A DNA stretch of 64,000 bases from Devosia sp. MC521 (GTDB taxonomy: Bacteria; Pseudomonadota; Alphaproteobacteria; Rhizobiales; Devosiaceae): NCBI RefSeq assembly GCF_014127105.1, contig NZ_CP059902.1, forward strand, positions 248,001 through 312,000. The letters run 5' to 3'. Shown here piece by piece: positions 34,855 through 43,988 of this stretch. Every line of letters starts with the position of its first letter. Position 1 is the first letter of the stretch. The translations under genes and the position numbers were made by a program. The notes under the pieces are model-generated. The model had not been told where the DNA came from, searched no databases, and was given only the letters and a program-made list of their open reading frames with translations.

Positions 34855-35954
34855 TCCTTTCTGCTTTTTCTCCCTTGTTGCGCAGTAAGTTACTCTCGAA
34901 TTTGACGCTCAATGCGCTGATGAAGATGGATCCGGAAACGGCCCATGGCGCGACGATCACCGCGCTGCGCATGGGACTTTCGCCCCAGCAGCAGGGGCCT
35001 GACGCGCCAGAATTGGCGACGGATTTGTGTGGCCTTAAGCTCACGAACCCAATCGGCATGGCCGCTGGTTTTGACAAGAATGCCGAGGTGCCACGGCAGT
35101 TAGCGCTTTTGGGTTTTGGCATGACCGAGATCGGTACGGTGACGCCACGCCCACAGGTGGGCAACCCAAAGCCACGCCTTTTCCGCGTGACCGAAGCGCA
35201 GGGTGTGATCAACCGTATGGGCTTTAATAACGAGGGGCACGATGTGGCCTTTGAGAGACTCAGGAGTGTCCAAGTGCCGGCATCTTTGGGCGTCAACATT
35301 GGCGCGAACAAGGATAGCGAGGACTTCGTGGCCGATTACGTGCTCGGGGTGAACCGCTTCGCCGAACTGGCTGACTATCTCACCGTCAATATCTCCTCGC
35401 CTAACACACCGGGCCTGAGAAACTTGCAAACGGACGAAGCGCTGACCCGTCTTTTAGGTGAAGTGCTCGATGCGCGCGCCAAGGCGAAAAAGCGCGTGCC
35501 GGTCTTGCTCAAAATTGCCCCCGATCTGGATGAGGCGGCGATGGACGCGATTGCCCGAGTTATTCTGGCGACCGATCTCGATGGCGTTATTGTCTCAAAT
35601 ACAACCATCGGTCGTGATCCGGTGGCGGGCATGAGCAATGCCACAGAAATGGGTGGGCTTTCGGGCAAGCCGCTCTTCTCACTCGCAACACAGCGCCTTG
35701 CGCAGATGCGTCAGCGTGTTGGCGATCTGCCTCTGGTGGGTGTTGGTGGGATCCATGACGCGCAGACCGCACTGGCCAAATTTGAGGCTGGTGCGAATGC
35801 AATCCAGCTCTATTCGGCGATGGTGTTTGGCGGGCTTGATCTGCTCGACCGGATCAAGGCGGGCCTGGTGAGCGAAGTCCGGAACGCTGGAAAGAAGAAC
35901 ATTTCCGAATTCGTCGGCACCAAGACCAATGATTGGGCGGCTGGTCGCCTTTAA
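34851..35954 (+). CDS. pyrD: Dihydroorotate dehydrogenase (quinone), class 2
   Basis: 367 residues from GTG 34851, coupled to the gene before by GTGA. Oxidises dihydroorotate to orotate at the inner membrane and passes electrons to quinone. The N-terminal helix (DPETAHGATITALR) is the class 2 membrane dock; FMN and substrate parts include NPIGMAAGFDKNAEV, GFNNEGHD, VNISSPNTPGLRNLQ with the catalytic Ser, LKIAPDL, VSNTTIGRD and GVGGIHDAQTA. A short hairpin overlaps the stop codon (CTGGTCGC 35941-35948 with GCGACCAG 35955-35962) and may end transcription. Confidence 0.97.
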   Translation: MILSAFSPLLRSKLLSNLTLNALMKMDPETAHGATITALRMGLSPQQQGPDAPELATDLCGLKLTNPIGMAAGFDKNAEVPRQLALLGFGMTEIGTVTPRPQVGNPKPRLFRVTEAQGVINRMGFNNEGHDVAFERLRSVQVPASLGVNIGANKDSEDFVADYVLGVNRFAELADYLTVNISSPNTPGLRNLQTDEALTRLLGEVLDARAKAKKRVPVLLKIAPDLDEAAMDAIARVILATDLDGVIVSNTTIGRDPVAGMSNATEMGGLSGKPLFSLATQRLAQMRQRVGDLPLVGVGGIHDAQTALAKFEAGANAIQLYSAMVFGGLDLLDRIKAGLVSEVRNAGKKNISEFVGTKTNDWAAGRL

Positions 35955-35978
35955 GCGACCAGCTCCAGATTTGCGATT

Positions 35979-37328
35979 TTACGAGGCGGGGCTGAAAAGT
36001 TCCGCCTTTCGCTTTTCGATGGCGAAGAAATAGATGAGGCCACGGGCAACGAACCAGAGGTGCAAAGCGCCCCATAGGCCCCAGTTGCCGATGAGCGGCT
36101 GCAAGATCACTGCGGCAGCGCCAAAGACCACCAGAGAGGCCAGCATGCCGTTGCGCATGACGACGTTCTGGGTCGTGCCCACCAGAATGCCGTCATAAAC
36201 AAACGCGGGCATAAAGGTGATGGTGCAAGCAGCGGCTATCGGCAGATAGTGGAGCGCATAAGCCTGTACATCGGGATTGGTCGTCATAAAGCCGATGACC
36301 CATGGCCCCGACAGATACCACGCCAGGCCCAGCACCAGAGAAATGCCAAATCCCCAGAGCATGGAGAGCTTGTAGGCGCTGTCAAAAGCTGGACGCCAAT
36401 TGGCCCCCACAGCTTTACCTGCAAGCTGTTCGGCCGACTGGGCAATGCCATCGAGGAAATAGGCGATGACCATAAGCAGGTTGAGCAGGACCGCATTGGC
36501 GGCAAGGGGTATTTCGCCCATGCGAGTGCCTTGGGCCGCAAACCACCCATAAGCACTCATCAAGGCAACGGAGCGGATGGTGATGTCGCGGCTGAGGCCA
36601 AACATGCGTTTGACGGCAACGCCATCGCTCAACTCGCCTGGCGCAATTCGGCTAATGAGGGCGCCGATCCCGCCGTAATATTTGACCAGGATGGAGAGAC
36701 CAACAGTGGCGGCAATCGCCTGTCCGATAACCGTGCCAAAGGCCGCACCGGGCACGCCCCAGCCGAAGCCGTGAACGAAGAGGACGGAAAGCGTGATGTC
36801 GATCAGATGCAGCAGCAATTGCAGCATCATGCCGGTTTTGGCCGAGGCGCGTCCATAGAACCAGCCGAGAAGTGCGTAGTTGATCAGCGAGAAGGGTGCA
36901 GACCAGATGCGCCAGTAGAAATAGTCAGATAGCGCTGCAGCGACCGGCGCCTCAGGGGCGAGACTGGTCATCCCGACCCACAGAATGGCCGGTGATAGAA
37001 CGATCATGAAAAGGCCGATGCCGACGCCCAAAATCAGCGAACGCGACACATGCAAAAGCCCGTCTCGCGGGTCTTTAGCGCCGATGGACTGAGCGACCAG
37101 ACCCGCTGTGCCAATGCGCAGGAAATAGGCCAGGGAAAACAGGAAGTCGAAGAGCAGTGCGCCCAACACGAGACCGCCCAGCATGGCCGCATCGCCCAAG
37201 CGACCGATGACGGCAATGTCGACGAGACCTACGAGTGGTTCGGTGATGAAGGCAATACAGGCGGGCAGGGCAATCGCCCACACGTCGCGGTGGCGAACGG
37301 TGAACGGATGTTGGGGGCGGGCAGACAT
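35979..37328 (-). CDS. MATE family efflux transporter (DinF-like)
   Basis: 449 residues from ATG 37328; an in-frame TTG four codons earlier is less likely. Twelve membrane segments in two similar halves. The first spans carry ALPACIAFITEPLVGLVDIA and the conserved GRLGDAAMLGGL, which place it in the DinF branch. Exports cationic drugs or similar compounds with sodium or protons. Ends close to pyrD, convergent. Confidence 0.93.
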   Translation of the reverse strand: MSARPQHPFTVRHRDVWAIALPACIAFITEPLVGLVDIAVIGRLGDAAMLGGLVLGALLFDFLFSLAYFLRIGTAGLVAQSIGAKDPRDGLLHVSRSLILGVGIGLFMIVLSPAILWVGMTSLAPEAPVAAALSDYFYWRIWSAPFSLINYALLGWFYGRASAKTGMMLQLLLHLIDITLSVLFVHGFGWGVPGAAFGTVIGQAIAATVGLSILVKYYGGIGALISRIAPGELSDGVAVKRMFGLSRDITIRSVALMSAYGWFAAQGTRMGEIPLAANAVLLNLLMVIAYFLDGIAQSAEQLAGKAVGANWRPAFDSAYKLSMLWGFGISLVLGLAWYLSGPWVIGFMTTNPDVQAYALHYLPIAAACTITFMPAFVYDGILVGTTQNVVMRNGMLASLVVFGAAAVILQPLIGNWGLWGALHLWFVARGLIYFFAIEKRKAELFSPAS

Positions 37329-37384
37329 TGTAGAACTCAATAGTTGAGCGTCTGCCCTATCAGGCCGAAGTGGGCCCTGTCACC

Positions 37385-38056
37385 CTACTGCGACACGTTG
37401 AGCTCGATTACGAGGTCTGCGCGGTCACGCGTTTTATCGACGAGGTCAAAGTTTGGCAGATCATTGCGCTCGATGTGGGCGCGATTACGCTCTTCGGTGA
37501 AGAGCCCTTCTTCGCCGTGTCGTCTGAGGAGGCGCGCTTTGACCAACTCGCGATCGACGTGAATGAAGACCGCATAATCGAGAAGGTCGCGCACTGCCGA
37601 CCACGGCGCATCGCCGAGCAGCAACTAATTGCCCTCGATGATGAGCGTGTGAACCTCCGGCGGCACTGTGAATGCCTTGTCCACCGTGTCTTCAATCTTG
37701 CGACTATAGCCGGGGACGTCGACGCTACCCGTTGCCGTTTTGAGATCGGACAGGAATGAAACGAAGGCTGCGCCCTCGAATGTGTGGGGCGCGCCTTTGC
37801 GGTCTTCTAGTCCCAGCGACACGATCTTGGCGTGTTTCATATGGAAGCCATCCATAGGAACAAGCGCTGACATGCCCGGTTGGGTCGCATTGAGCGCGGC
37901 TACGACTTGAGCCGCGATCGTTGATTTGCCTGCACCGGGACCGCCAACAAAGCCGACGGCGATCCGCTTGCCCCGGGCTGCACCCTGCATATTATGGATA
38001 TGCTGAACCAACCGCTCTATTGTTAGCTGCGGCGTGAGGTGGAGCGTATCGACCAT
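37385..38056 (-). pseudogene. Uridine-kinase-like P-loop kinase, broken by in-frame TAG
   Basis: Reads as one gene of 223 codons interrupted by a TAG at 37625-37627. The front has Walker A GFVGGPGAGKSTIAAQ (about 34-49) and MDGFHMKHAKI, typical of the nucleoside/fructose kinase-like family (FrcK/YggC group). The stop falls in the motif IIEGN-stop-LLLGDAPW, where relatives have EGNYLLL, so a tyrosine codon (TAC or TAT) seems changed to TAG by one base. The rest (DYAVFIHVDRELVKARLLRRH, then the ADLVIEL end) is intact and in frame. Either a recent nonsense mutation or a sequencing error. A TTG right after the stop could restart translation. Confidence 0.85.
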
Positions 38057-38058
38057 AT

Positions 38059-38346
38059 TTAGCGCGCTTTCGTGAGCCTGATGATGAGCCAGATCGGGAC
38101 GACGACCGCCGCACCGGTGATAATGTAGGCGACAACCTGTCGCACTAACCCGCCACTATCGCGCAGCGCATCTTCAATCAAGCCCGCAATGCTGTTGAAC
38201 AGATCGGCAGCGTTAAAACCGAACATGGTCATGAAGAAGCCAGCGAGCGCGGACAGGAGCACAAGCTTGATCGCAACAGATAGCGGCCGACCACCAAGCA
38301 AGCGCTCCAGACCGGAACGCGCGTAGGGGGAAGAGTCTTCTGTCAT
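38059..38346 (-). CDS. DUF6460 family membrane protein
   Basis: 95 residues from ATG 38346, with GGAG eight bases upstream. Two hydrophobic segments (about 24-44 and 69-90) around NAADLFNSIAGLIEDAL; the end IPIWLI-like VPIWLIIRL matches the small alphaproteobacterial family DUF6460. No role is known. Its stop is two bases from the start of the broken kinase gene, so they were one operon. Confidence 0.75.
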   Translation of the reverse strand: MTEDSSPYARSGLERLLGGRPLSVAIKLVLLSALAGFFMTMFGFNAADLFNSIAGLIEDALRDSGGLVRQVVAYIITGAAVVVPIWLIIRLTKAR

Positions 38347-38499
38347 AATGCCACTCCGTTTGGCTTGGATGTCGGCATCATATAGGGTTTTCTTTGCTTT
38401 GCAGTAGGTGCTCTTTGCCAAGTTTTGCGACATTTGCCATGCAGTGGTCACAGTTCTGGGAATTCACCGGAACCCGTTTCGGGGGCGGAGAGGCTGATA

Positions 38500-40995
38500 G
38501 TGACTAAAACGCAGCTCCCCTCGATCATTGAAAATTGGTTCACCACACGAGGTTGGTCCCCGCGCCAGCACCAAATGGATGTGTTGGAAAGCTATCAATC
38601 CGGCGCGTCGCAATTGCTTATTGCGCCTACCGGTGCCGGTAAAACTTTAGCGGGTTTTTTGCCGAGCCTCGTCGAATTGGTCGATGGGCGGTTTGACGGG
38701 CTGCATACGCTCTACATTTCGCCCCTCAAAGCGCTGGCTGTGGACGTGCAGCGCAACCTCTCGACGCCCATTGCCGAGATGGGGCTGCCCATCACAGTGG
38801 AAGCGCGCACCGGCGATACATCGGCCGCCAAACGCGCGCGGCAGAGGGCGAAACCGCCCCACATCATGCTCACCACCCCCGAGCAATTGGCGCTGCTGAT
38901 TTCTCATCCGCATGCGGACTTGATGTTCGGGTGCCTCAAGCGCGTGGTGCTCGATGAATTGCATGCTCTGGTGACGAGCAAGCGCGGGGAGCTTTTATCC
39001 CTCGGCCTATCGCGGCTGGCCAAGCTCTCGCCCGATCTGCGCATTACCGCACTCAGCGCGACGGTGGCGCGCCCTGACCTGCTGCGTGATTGGATTGCGC
39101 AACCAACGCAGGGGCGGCGGACGGACCTATTGCATATGAAAGGCGGAGCCGCACCAGAGCTTGGAATTTTGGAGACCGAAGAACGCCTGCCGTGGGCGGG
39201 ACACTCGGCGGCCTATGCGCGAGGTGAGCTTTACGAGATCATCAAGCGACACAAGACGACGCTTCTCTTCGTCAATACGCGCTCGCAAGCCGAAATGCTG
39301 TTTCAAGGCATGTGGGACATTAACGAGGAGATGTTGCCCATTGCCCTGCACCACGGGTCACTGTCTGTGGAGCAGCGGCGCAAAGTGGAAGCGGCTATGG
39401 CCGAAGGCAAGCTCAAGGCGGTGGTGTGTACCTCAACGCTCGATCTGGGCATCGACTGGGGCGACGTCGATTTGGTGGTGCAAGTGGGGGCGCCAAAGGG
39501 GTCTTCGCGTATGCTGCAGCGGATTGGCCGCGCCAATCATAGGCTCGATGATCCGTCGAAAGCCTTGCTGGTGCCGTCCAACCGTTTTGAAGTGTTGGAA
39601 TGCGAGGCGGCGGTGGAGGCCGTCAGTGAAGGGCAGCAAGACAGCGAGGACCCGCATCCCGGTGGCTATGATGTGTTGGCCCAGCATGTGTTGGGCATGG
39701 CATGTGCAGAGCCGTTTTTGGCGGATGATCTTTATGCAGAAATACTGACCGCTTGGCCCTATCGCGAGCTGACGCGTGTTCTGTTTGATCGCATTCTCGA
39801 TTTCGTCGCGACGGGTGGCTATGCCCTGCGCGCCTATGAGCGCTATGCGCGGCTGCGGCAAGCAGAGGATGGGCGCTGGCGCATTTCTCATCCTCAGATC
39901 GCGCAACAATACCGCCTCAACATCGGCACCATCATTGAAGAGCCGATGGTGCGCGTCAGGCTCATTCGCGCGCGCGGATTGAAAAAGGGAAAATCTACCG
40001 GGCCAATTGGGGCAGGGGGGCGCGTGCTGGGGGAAATGGAGGAATATTTCTTCGGCACGCTGCTGCCGGGGGACACGTTCATCTTCTCGGGCGAAGTGCT
40101 GGCCTTTGAGGGCATGAAGGACAATGAGGCTTTCGTCTCTCGGTCCTTCGATAAAGACCCCAAGGTGCCAAGCTATAATGGGGGACGGTTTCCGCTGACG
40201 ACCTATCTGGCGTCGCGTGTCCGCCGCATCATGGATAGTCCGGATGAGTGGCATAAGCTGCCCGCGCAAGTGGGCGAGTGGCTGACCCTGCAGAAGGAGG
40301 TGTCGGTCCTGCCCAAACGAGACAGCCTGCTGGTGGAGACGTTTCCGCGCGGGGCGCAGAACTATCTGGTGTGTTATCCCTTTGAGGGACGATTGACCCA
40401 TCAAACCTTGGGCATGCTCCTAACCCGACGCCTCGAACGCATGCGGGCGCGGCCTTTGGGGTTTGTGGCGTCAGAATATTCGTTGGCGATTTGGGGACTG
40501 GGTGATCTTTCGGCGTTGATCCGCACGGGACGGCTTTCGCTTGATGAGCTGTTCGACGAGGACATGCTGGGGGATGACCTCGAATCCTGGCTCGATGAAA
40601 GCGCGCTGATGAAGCGGACGTTCCGCAACTGCGCCATTATCGCGGGGCTGATCGAGCGGCGGCATCCGGGCAAGGAAAAGACCGGCCGGCAGATCACCAT
40701 GAGCGCGGATCTGATTTACGACGTGCTCTATCAGCACGAGCCGGACCACATTCTCATTCAAGCGACGCGCCACGACGCAGCGAGAGGGCTCTTGGACATT
40801 GAGCGTCTGGGGCAGATGCTGACGCGTGTGCGCTCGCACATCGTGCACAAGCCGCTCGAGCGTGTCTCGCCGCTGGCGGTGCCGATCCTCTTGGACATTG
40901 GCAAGGAGCCAATTTTTGGGGAGGGGCGTGAAAGCGCTATGGCGGAGGCGGCCAACGAGCTGCTCGAGGAGGCGCTCGGGGTAATCAAGGAATAG
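38500..40995 (+). CDS. Ligase-associated DEXH-box DNA helicase (Lhr-type)
   Basis: 831 residues from GTG 38500, preceded by GGAGAGG. Superfamily 2 helicase: Walker A APTGAGKTLAG (about 45-55), DELH box VVLDELHAL (about 152), motif III LSATVARPD, and motif VI QRIGRANHR (about 347). The C-terminal half is the Lhr-like winged helix and extension. This form is known from the bacterial DNA-repair set of an ATP-dependent ligase, an exonuclease, this helicase and the PdeM phosphoesterase. PdeM lies at 43308, but ligase and exonuclease are not in the window. Confidence 0.93.
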   Translation: MTKTQLPSIIENWFTTRGWSPRQHQMDVLESYQSGASQLLIAPTGAGKTLAGFLPSLVELVDGRFDGLHTLYISPLKALAVDVQRNLSTPIAEMGLPITVEARTGDTSAAKRARQRAKPPHIMLTTPEQLALLISHPHADLMFGCLKRVVLDELHALVTSKRGELLSLGLSRLAKLSPDLRITALSATVARPDLLRDWIAQPTQGRRTDLLHMKGGAAPELGILETEERLPWAGHSAAYARGELYEIIKRHKTTLLFVNTRSQAEMLFQGMWDINEEMLPIALHHGSLSVEQRRKVEAAMAEGKLKAVVCTSTLDLGIDWGDVDLVVQVGAPKGSSRMLQRIGRANHRLDDPSKALLVPSNRFEVLECEAAVEAVSEGQQDSEDPHPGGYDVLAQHVLGMACAEPFLADDLYAEILTAWPYRELTRVLFDRILDFVATGGYALRAYERYARLRQAEDGRWRISHPQIAQQYRLNIGTIIEEPMVRVRLIRARGLKKGKSTGPIGAGGRVLGEMEEYFFGTLLPGDTFIFSGEVLAFEGMKDNEAFVSRSFDKDPKVPSYNGGRFPLTTYLASRVRRIMDSPDEWHKLPAQVGEWLTLQKEVSVLPKRDSLLVETFPRGAQNYLVCYPFEGRLTHQTLGMLLTRRLERMRARPLGFVASEYSLAIWGLGDLSALIRTGRLSLDELFDEDMLGDDLESWLDESALMKRTFRNCAIIAGLIERRHPGKEKTGRQITMSADLIYDVLYQHEPDHILIQATRHDAARGLLDIERLGQMLTRVRSHIVHKPLERVSPLAVPILLDIGKEPIFGEGRESAMAEAANELLEEALGVIKE

Positions 40996-41023
40996 GGCGA
41001 GGGAGCTTTGTTCTCCCTCGCCC
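40995..41023. terminator. Strong bidirectional hairpin
   Basis: GGGCGAGGGAG (40995-41005) and CTCCCTCGCCC (41013-41023), eleven perfect pairs, between convergent genes. Confidence 0.85.
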
Positions 41024-41030
41024 TTGGTGT

Positions 41031-42647
41031 TTATGCGCCGAGATCGGCCAGAATGGTTTCGGCAGCGCGTAGGCTTAGCGCGGCGATGGTCAGCGTTGGA
41101 TTGGCCGTTGCAGAGGTTGGGAAGACTGCAGAACCGGCAATGAAGAGGTTCTTGTGGTCGTGGCTGCGCAGGTGCTGGTCGACGACTGAGGTCTTTGGAT
41201 CGGTCCCCATGCGGCAGGTGCCGATGATGTGGCCTGAGCCATTAAAATCGTCGGCGTGATGCACTTCCGTGGTGCCCAAAGCATCGAAGATGTCTTGGTG
41301 CGCCTTGGCGGCAGCTTCGAGCCCGGCCTTCACATAGCTATCAACCGAATAGGTGATTTGCGGCAGCGGCACGCCGTATTTGTCCTTTTCGGTCGGGTGC
41401 AGCGTGATGCGGTTTTCGGGATCAGGCAGTTGCTCGACCAGCGAGGCGAGGCGCACATGGCGAGAGGCTTCGGCCTTGAGAGCCTTATCGAGTTCGGCGC
41501 CGCGAAGGCCTTTTTCGACGAGCGCTGAAACCGTGCTGATCGGCGCGCCTGTGGGCCAGGAGTGGCCGTCATTGCCAATTTCGATGCGGAAGGCACCACG
41601 ATCGGACCGGAATTCGCCAACGCCGAGGTTCTCAATGCCGGAGGTGGAGAGCGGACCGCGATAAGGCCAGACGGGATCATTGGAGCGAGCCCAACTCAAT
41701 TGGCTGGGGTGATCCATTAGGTTGCGGCCAACCTGATCGGAGCTATTGGCGACGCCGTTTGGCGTGTGTGCGCTGACCGAATTAAGCAGCAGACGCGGGG
41801 TTTCCATGGCGTGAGCGGCGATAACATAGAGCCTGCCAGTGGCTTTGCCGGTGGTGCCATCGCGCAGCATGAAGTGAACGGCGACAACATTGCCATCCGC
41901 ATCGGTTTCAACCGAGGTTGCGGTGGTCGCTGGGTGAACGGTCGCGCCTTTGGTGACGGCTTTTTGCACATGGACCGTGGCATCATATTTCGCCTGTACC
42001 GGGCAGACGGGAATGCAGCTGGCCGAGCCGCAGCAACCGGGACGATCATCACGATCAACCGAATTGCGGGCCTGTGGCGTGGGCGTTACGTCGTAGATTG
42101 AGCCTGCGAGCTTTTCCTTGAAGACCTTGTCGAGATAGGTCGGGGGAATGGCGGGCATGGGGAAGTCGGTGGAGCGGTGTGCCGAGGGCGGGGAACCCGC
42201 CGCGCCGGACACGCCAAGCTCGTCTTCAGCGCGGGCATAGTAGCTTTCGAGCTCGTCATAGCTGACGGGCCAGTCAACGCCCTTGCCATGCTTGGTGGCG
42301 AGCTGGAAGTCATCGGGGGCCATGCGGATGGCGGTGCCGAGCCAGTGCCACGTCGTGCCGCCGACCGCCTTGATATAGGTGCTCTTGAACTTATCTGAGC
42401 CGTTCTGGCGGTAGTAATAGCCCATGTTCCACGAGAGGGGATGATCGGCATCGGGGCCGACCGGATAGGCGGACTCTGGAGTTTTAATGGCGGCTGCCTG
42501 GAAGGTGTCGACGGCGGTGGCGCGATCAACCTCGTCGCCCGCTTCGAGGATAGCAACGCTCACGCCCTTGCCAGCAAGCTGATCGGCGATGAGGGCCCCA
42601 GCAACGCCCGAACCAACGATGATGACGTCTGCGGAAATATCGGCCAT
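41031..42647 (-). CDS. GMC-family FAD sugar/alcohol dehydrogenase, large subunit
   Basis: 538 residues. The FAD site is ADVIIVGSGVAGALIADQL (about 6-24), and the C-terminal active region holds HIIGTCRMGTDPKTSVVD and NLFIAGSAVFPTSATANPTL (catalytic His/Asn area). A CCGSASCIPVCPVQAK cysteine cluster (about 212) matches the iron-sulfur site of FAD-glucose and fructose dehydrogenases. The small subunit is encoded just upstream in the same operon. The usual cytochrome c subunit gene is missing nearby, so the electron acceptor is unknown. Confidence 0.92.
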   Translation of the reverse strand: MADISADVIIVGSGVAGALIADQLAGKGVSVAILEAGDEVDRATAVDTFQAAAIKTPESAYPVGPDADHPLSWNMGYYYRQNGSDKFKSTYIKAVGGTTWHWLGTAIRMAPDDFQLATKHGKGVDWPVSYDELESYYARAEDELGVSGAAGSPPSAHRSTDFPMPAIPPTYLDKVFKEKLAGSIYDVTPTPQARNSVDRDDRPGCCGSASCIPVCPVQAKYDATVHVQKAVTKGATVHPATTATSVETDADGNVVAVHFMLRDGTTGKATGRLYVIAAHAMETPRLLLNSVSAHTPNGVANSSDQVGRNLMDHPSQLSWARSNDPVWPYRGPLSTSGIENLGVGEFRSDRGAFRIEIGNDGHSWPTGAPISTVSALVEKGLRGAELDKALKAEASRHVRLASLVEQLPDPENRITLHPTEKDKYGVPLPQITYSVDSYVKAGLEAAAKAHQDIFDALGTTEVHHADDFNGSGHIIGTCRMGTDPKTSVVDQHLRSHDHKNLFIAGSAVFPTSATANPTLTIAALSLRAAETILADLGA

Positions 42648-42650
42648 GGC

Positions 42651-43097
42651 TTATGCCTCCCCTTCTGGCACTTGTGACCAATACCCAGTTTCCCCGCCGC
42701 ACCAGCCCATTGGCTTGGTGAAGTCGAGAGCTTCCCACATCAGAGCGTCGGTATAGGTGACGACCGCTTCGCCATCGGCAGTTTGGTGGACGCCGGAATA
42801 CCAGCCGGTGATGATGCGGTTTTCGAGGGTTTTGTCGGCGGTGCCGGAGATCAGCTGCGCAAGTGCTGCGTCCTGACCATCGGCAACGAGGGCATCGCGA
42901 TAGCTCTGCCCATAATCGCCGACGAGGCTTGCGCCGTCACGATCCAGAAGCTTACCCGACAGGGTCATGAACTGATCGAGCGTAATGGGTTCTGCTGCCA
43001 AGATTGCTTGGCTGAAGAGGAGGGCGAGCGCTGTCCCACCAGTCCAAGCAAGCATGTGTCGGCGGGTGATCCCACCGGGTGTAATTGTCTTAGTCAT
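42651..43097 (-). CDS. Sugar dehydrogenase small subunit (Tat-exported)
   Basis: 148 residues from ATG 43097, with GAGG seven bases before. A twin-arginine signal TRRHMLAWTGGTALALLF is followed by FMTLSGKLLDRDGA, the mark of the FAD-SLDH/gluconate dehydrogenase small-subunit family. The small subunit carries the large FAD subunit across the membrane by the Tat pathway. Three bases separate it from the large-subunit gene. Confidence 0.9.
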   Translation of the reverse strand: MTKTITPGGITRRHMLAWTGGTALALLFSQAILAAEPITLDQFMTLSGKLLDRDGASLVGDYGQSYRDALVADGQDAALAQLISGTADKTLENRIITGWYSGVHQTADGEAVVTYTDALMWEALDFTKPMGWCGGETGYWSQVPEGEA

Positions 43098-43307
43098 GGG
43101 ACACCTCAACTGGCCAAAATTTACAAATCATATGCACGTCAATGTGTTAACCGAGGACTGAGACCTCACGTCAATTTGCATAGATAGCAGCGGGGCGCGA
43201 CATTTGCCGAACTTCGGTGACGCCATCGAATCTGCTACATTGAGACAACGCTTAGACATCGAACAATTTCCCTTGGTCTGTTGAATTACGCTGCCCCCAC
43301 GATTGCG

Positions 43308-43988
43308 ATGACGGAGACGCCGATTTTGCGTTTCGCTGGCCACACTTTTGAGCCGCTTCCTTCGGGTGGGCTCTATTGGCATGCGCGCAAGACTTTGCTG
43401 GTGGCGGACCTGCATTTCGAGAAGATGGCGAGCTTTGCGCGGCGCGGGCAGATGCTGCCGCCCTATGATACCGGCATGACGCTCACCCGGTTAGAGGCCG
43501 ATATTGCGCATGTGGGGGCGCAGCGGCTGGTGTCGCTTGGCGATAGTTTCCATCGTGCCGACTCGGCACAGTTGCTGTTGGGCGCTGACCGGGCGCGGCT
43601 CGACGCTATTGGCCAGACCGTTGAGTGTTTCTGGCTCTCCGGCAATCACGATCCTGAGCCGCAGGGGATCGGCGGGGTGTCGCTTGAGGAGCTGGAGATG
43701 GATGGTTTGGTGTTCACCCACCATCCGCGCAAGGGACGGCCGGGGATGATTGCTGGGCACTTGCATCCTGCGGCACGGGTGGCAATGGCCGGGCGGACAC
43801 AACGAAAACCCTGTTTCGTGCATGATAATCGTCTGATGATCCTGCCCGCCTATGGCAGTTCAACCGGGGCAATCAACATCCTATCTTCGGCGTTTACCGG
43901 GCTGTTTCATTGGCCCTCGTTAGAAGTGACCATGCTCGGACGCGACCGCACTTATCCGGTGCCGACAAAGCGGCTTGTCGCCGGTTAA
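43308..43988 (+). CDS. pdeM: Ligase-associated DNA damage response endonuclease PdeM
   Basis: 226 residues from ATG 43308 (TTG 43281 is in frame but less likely). Calcineurin-like metallophosphoesterase with all metal motifs: VADLHFEK, SLGDSFHR, SGNHDPEP, FTHHPRKG and AGHLHPA. PdeM is a partner of the Lhr-type helicase and an ATP-dependent ligase in DNA repair. Here it is 2.3 kb from the helicase because the dehydrogenase pair lies between, on the opposite strand. Confidence 0.92.
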   Translation: MTETPILRFAGHTFEPLPSGGLYWHARKTLLVADLHFEKMASFARRGQMLPPYDTGMTLTRLEADIAHVGAQRLVSLGDSFHRADSAQLLLGADRARLDAIGQTVECFWLSGNHDPEPQGIGGVSLEELEMDGLVFTHHPRKGRPGMIAGHLHPAARVAMAGRTQRKPCFVHDNRLMILPAYGSSTGAINILSSAFTGLFHWPSLEVTMLGRDRTYPVPTKRLVAG

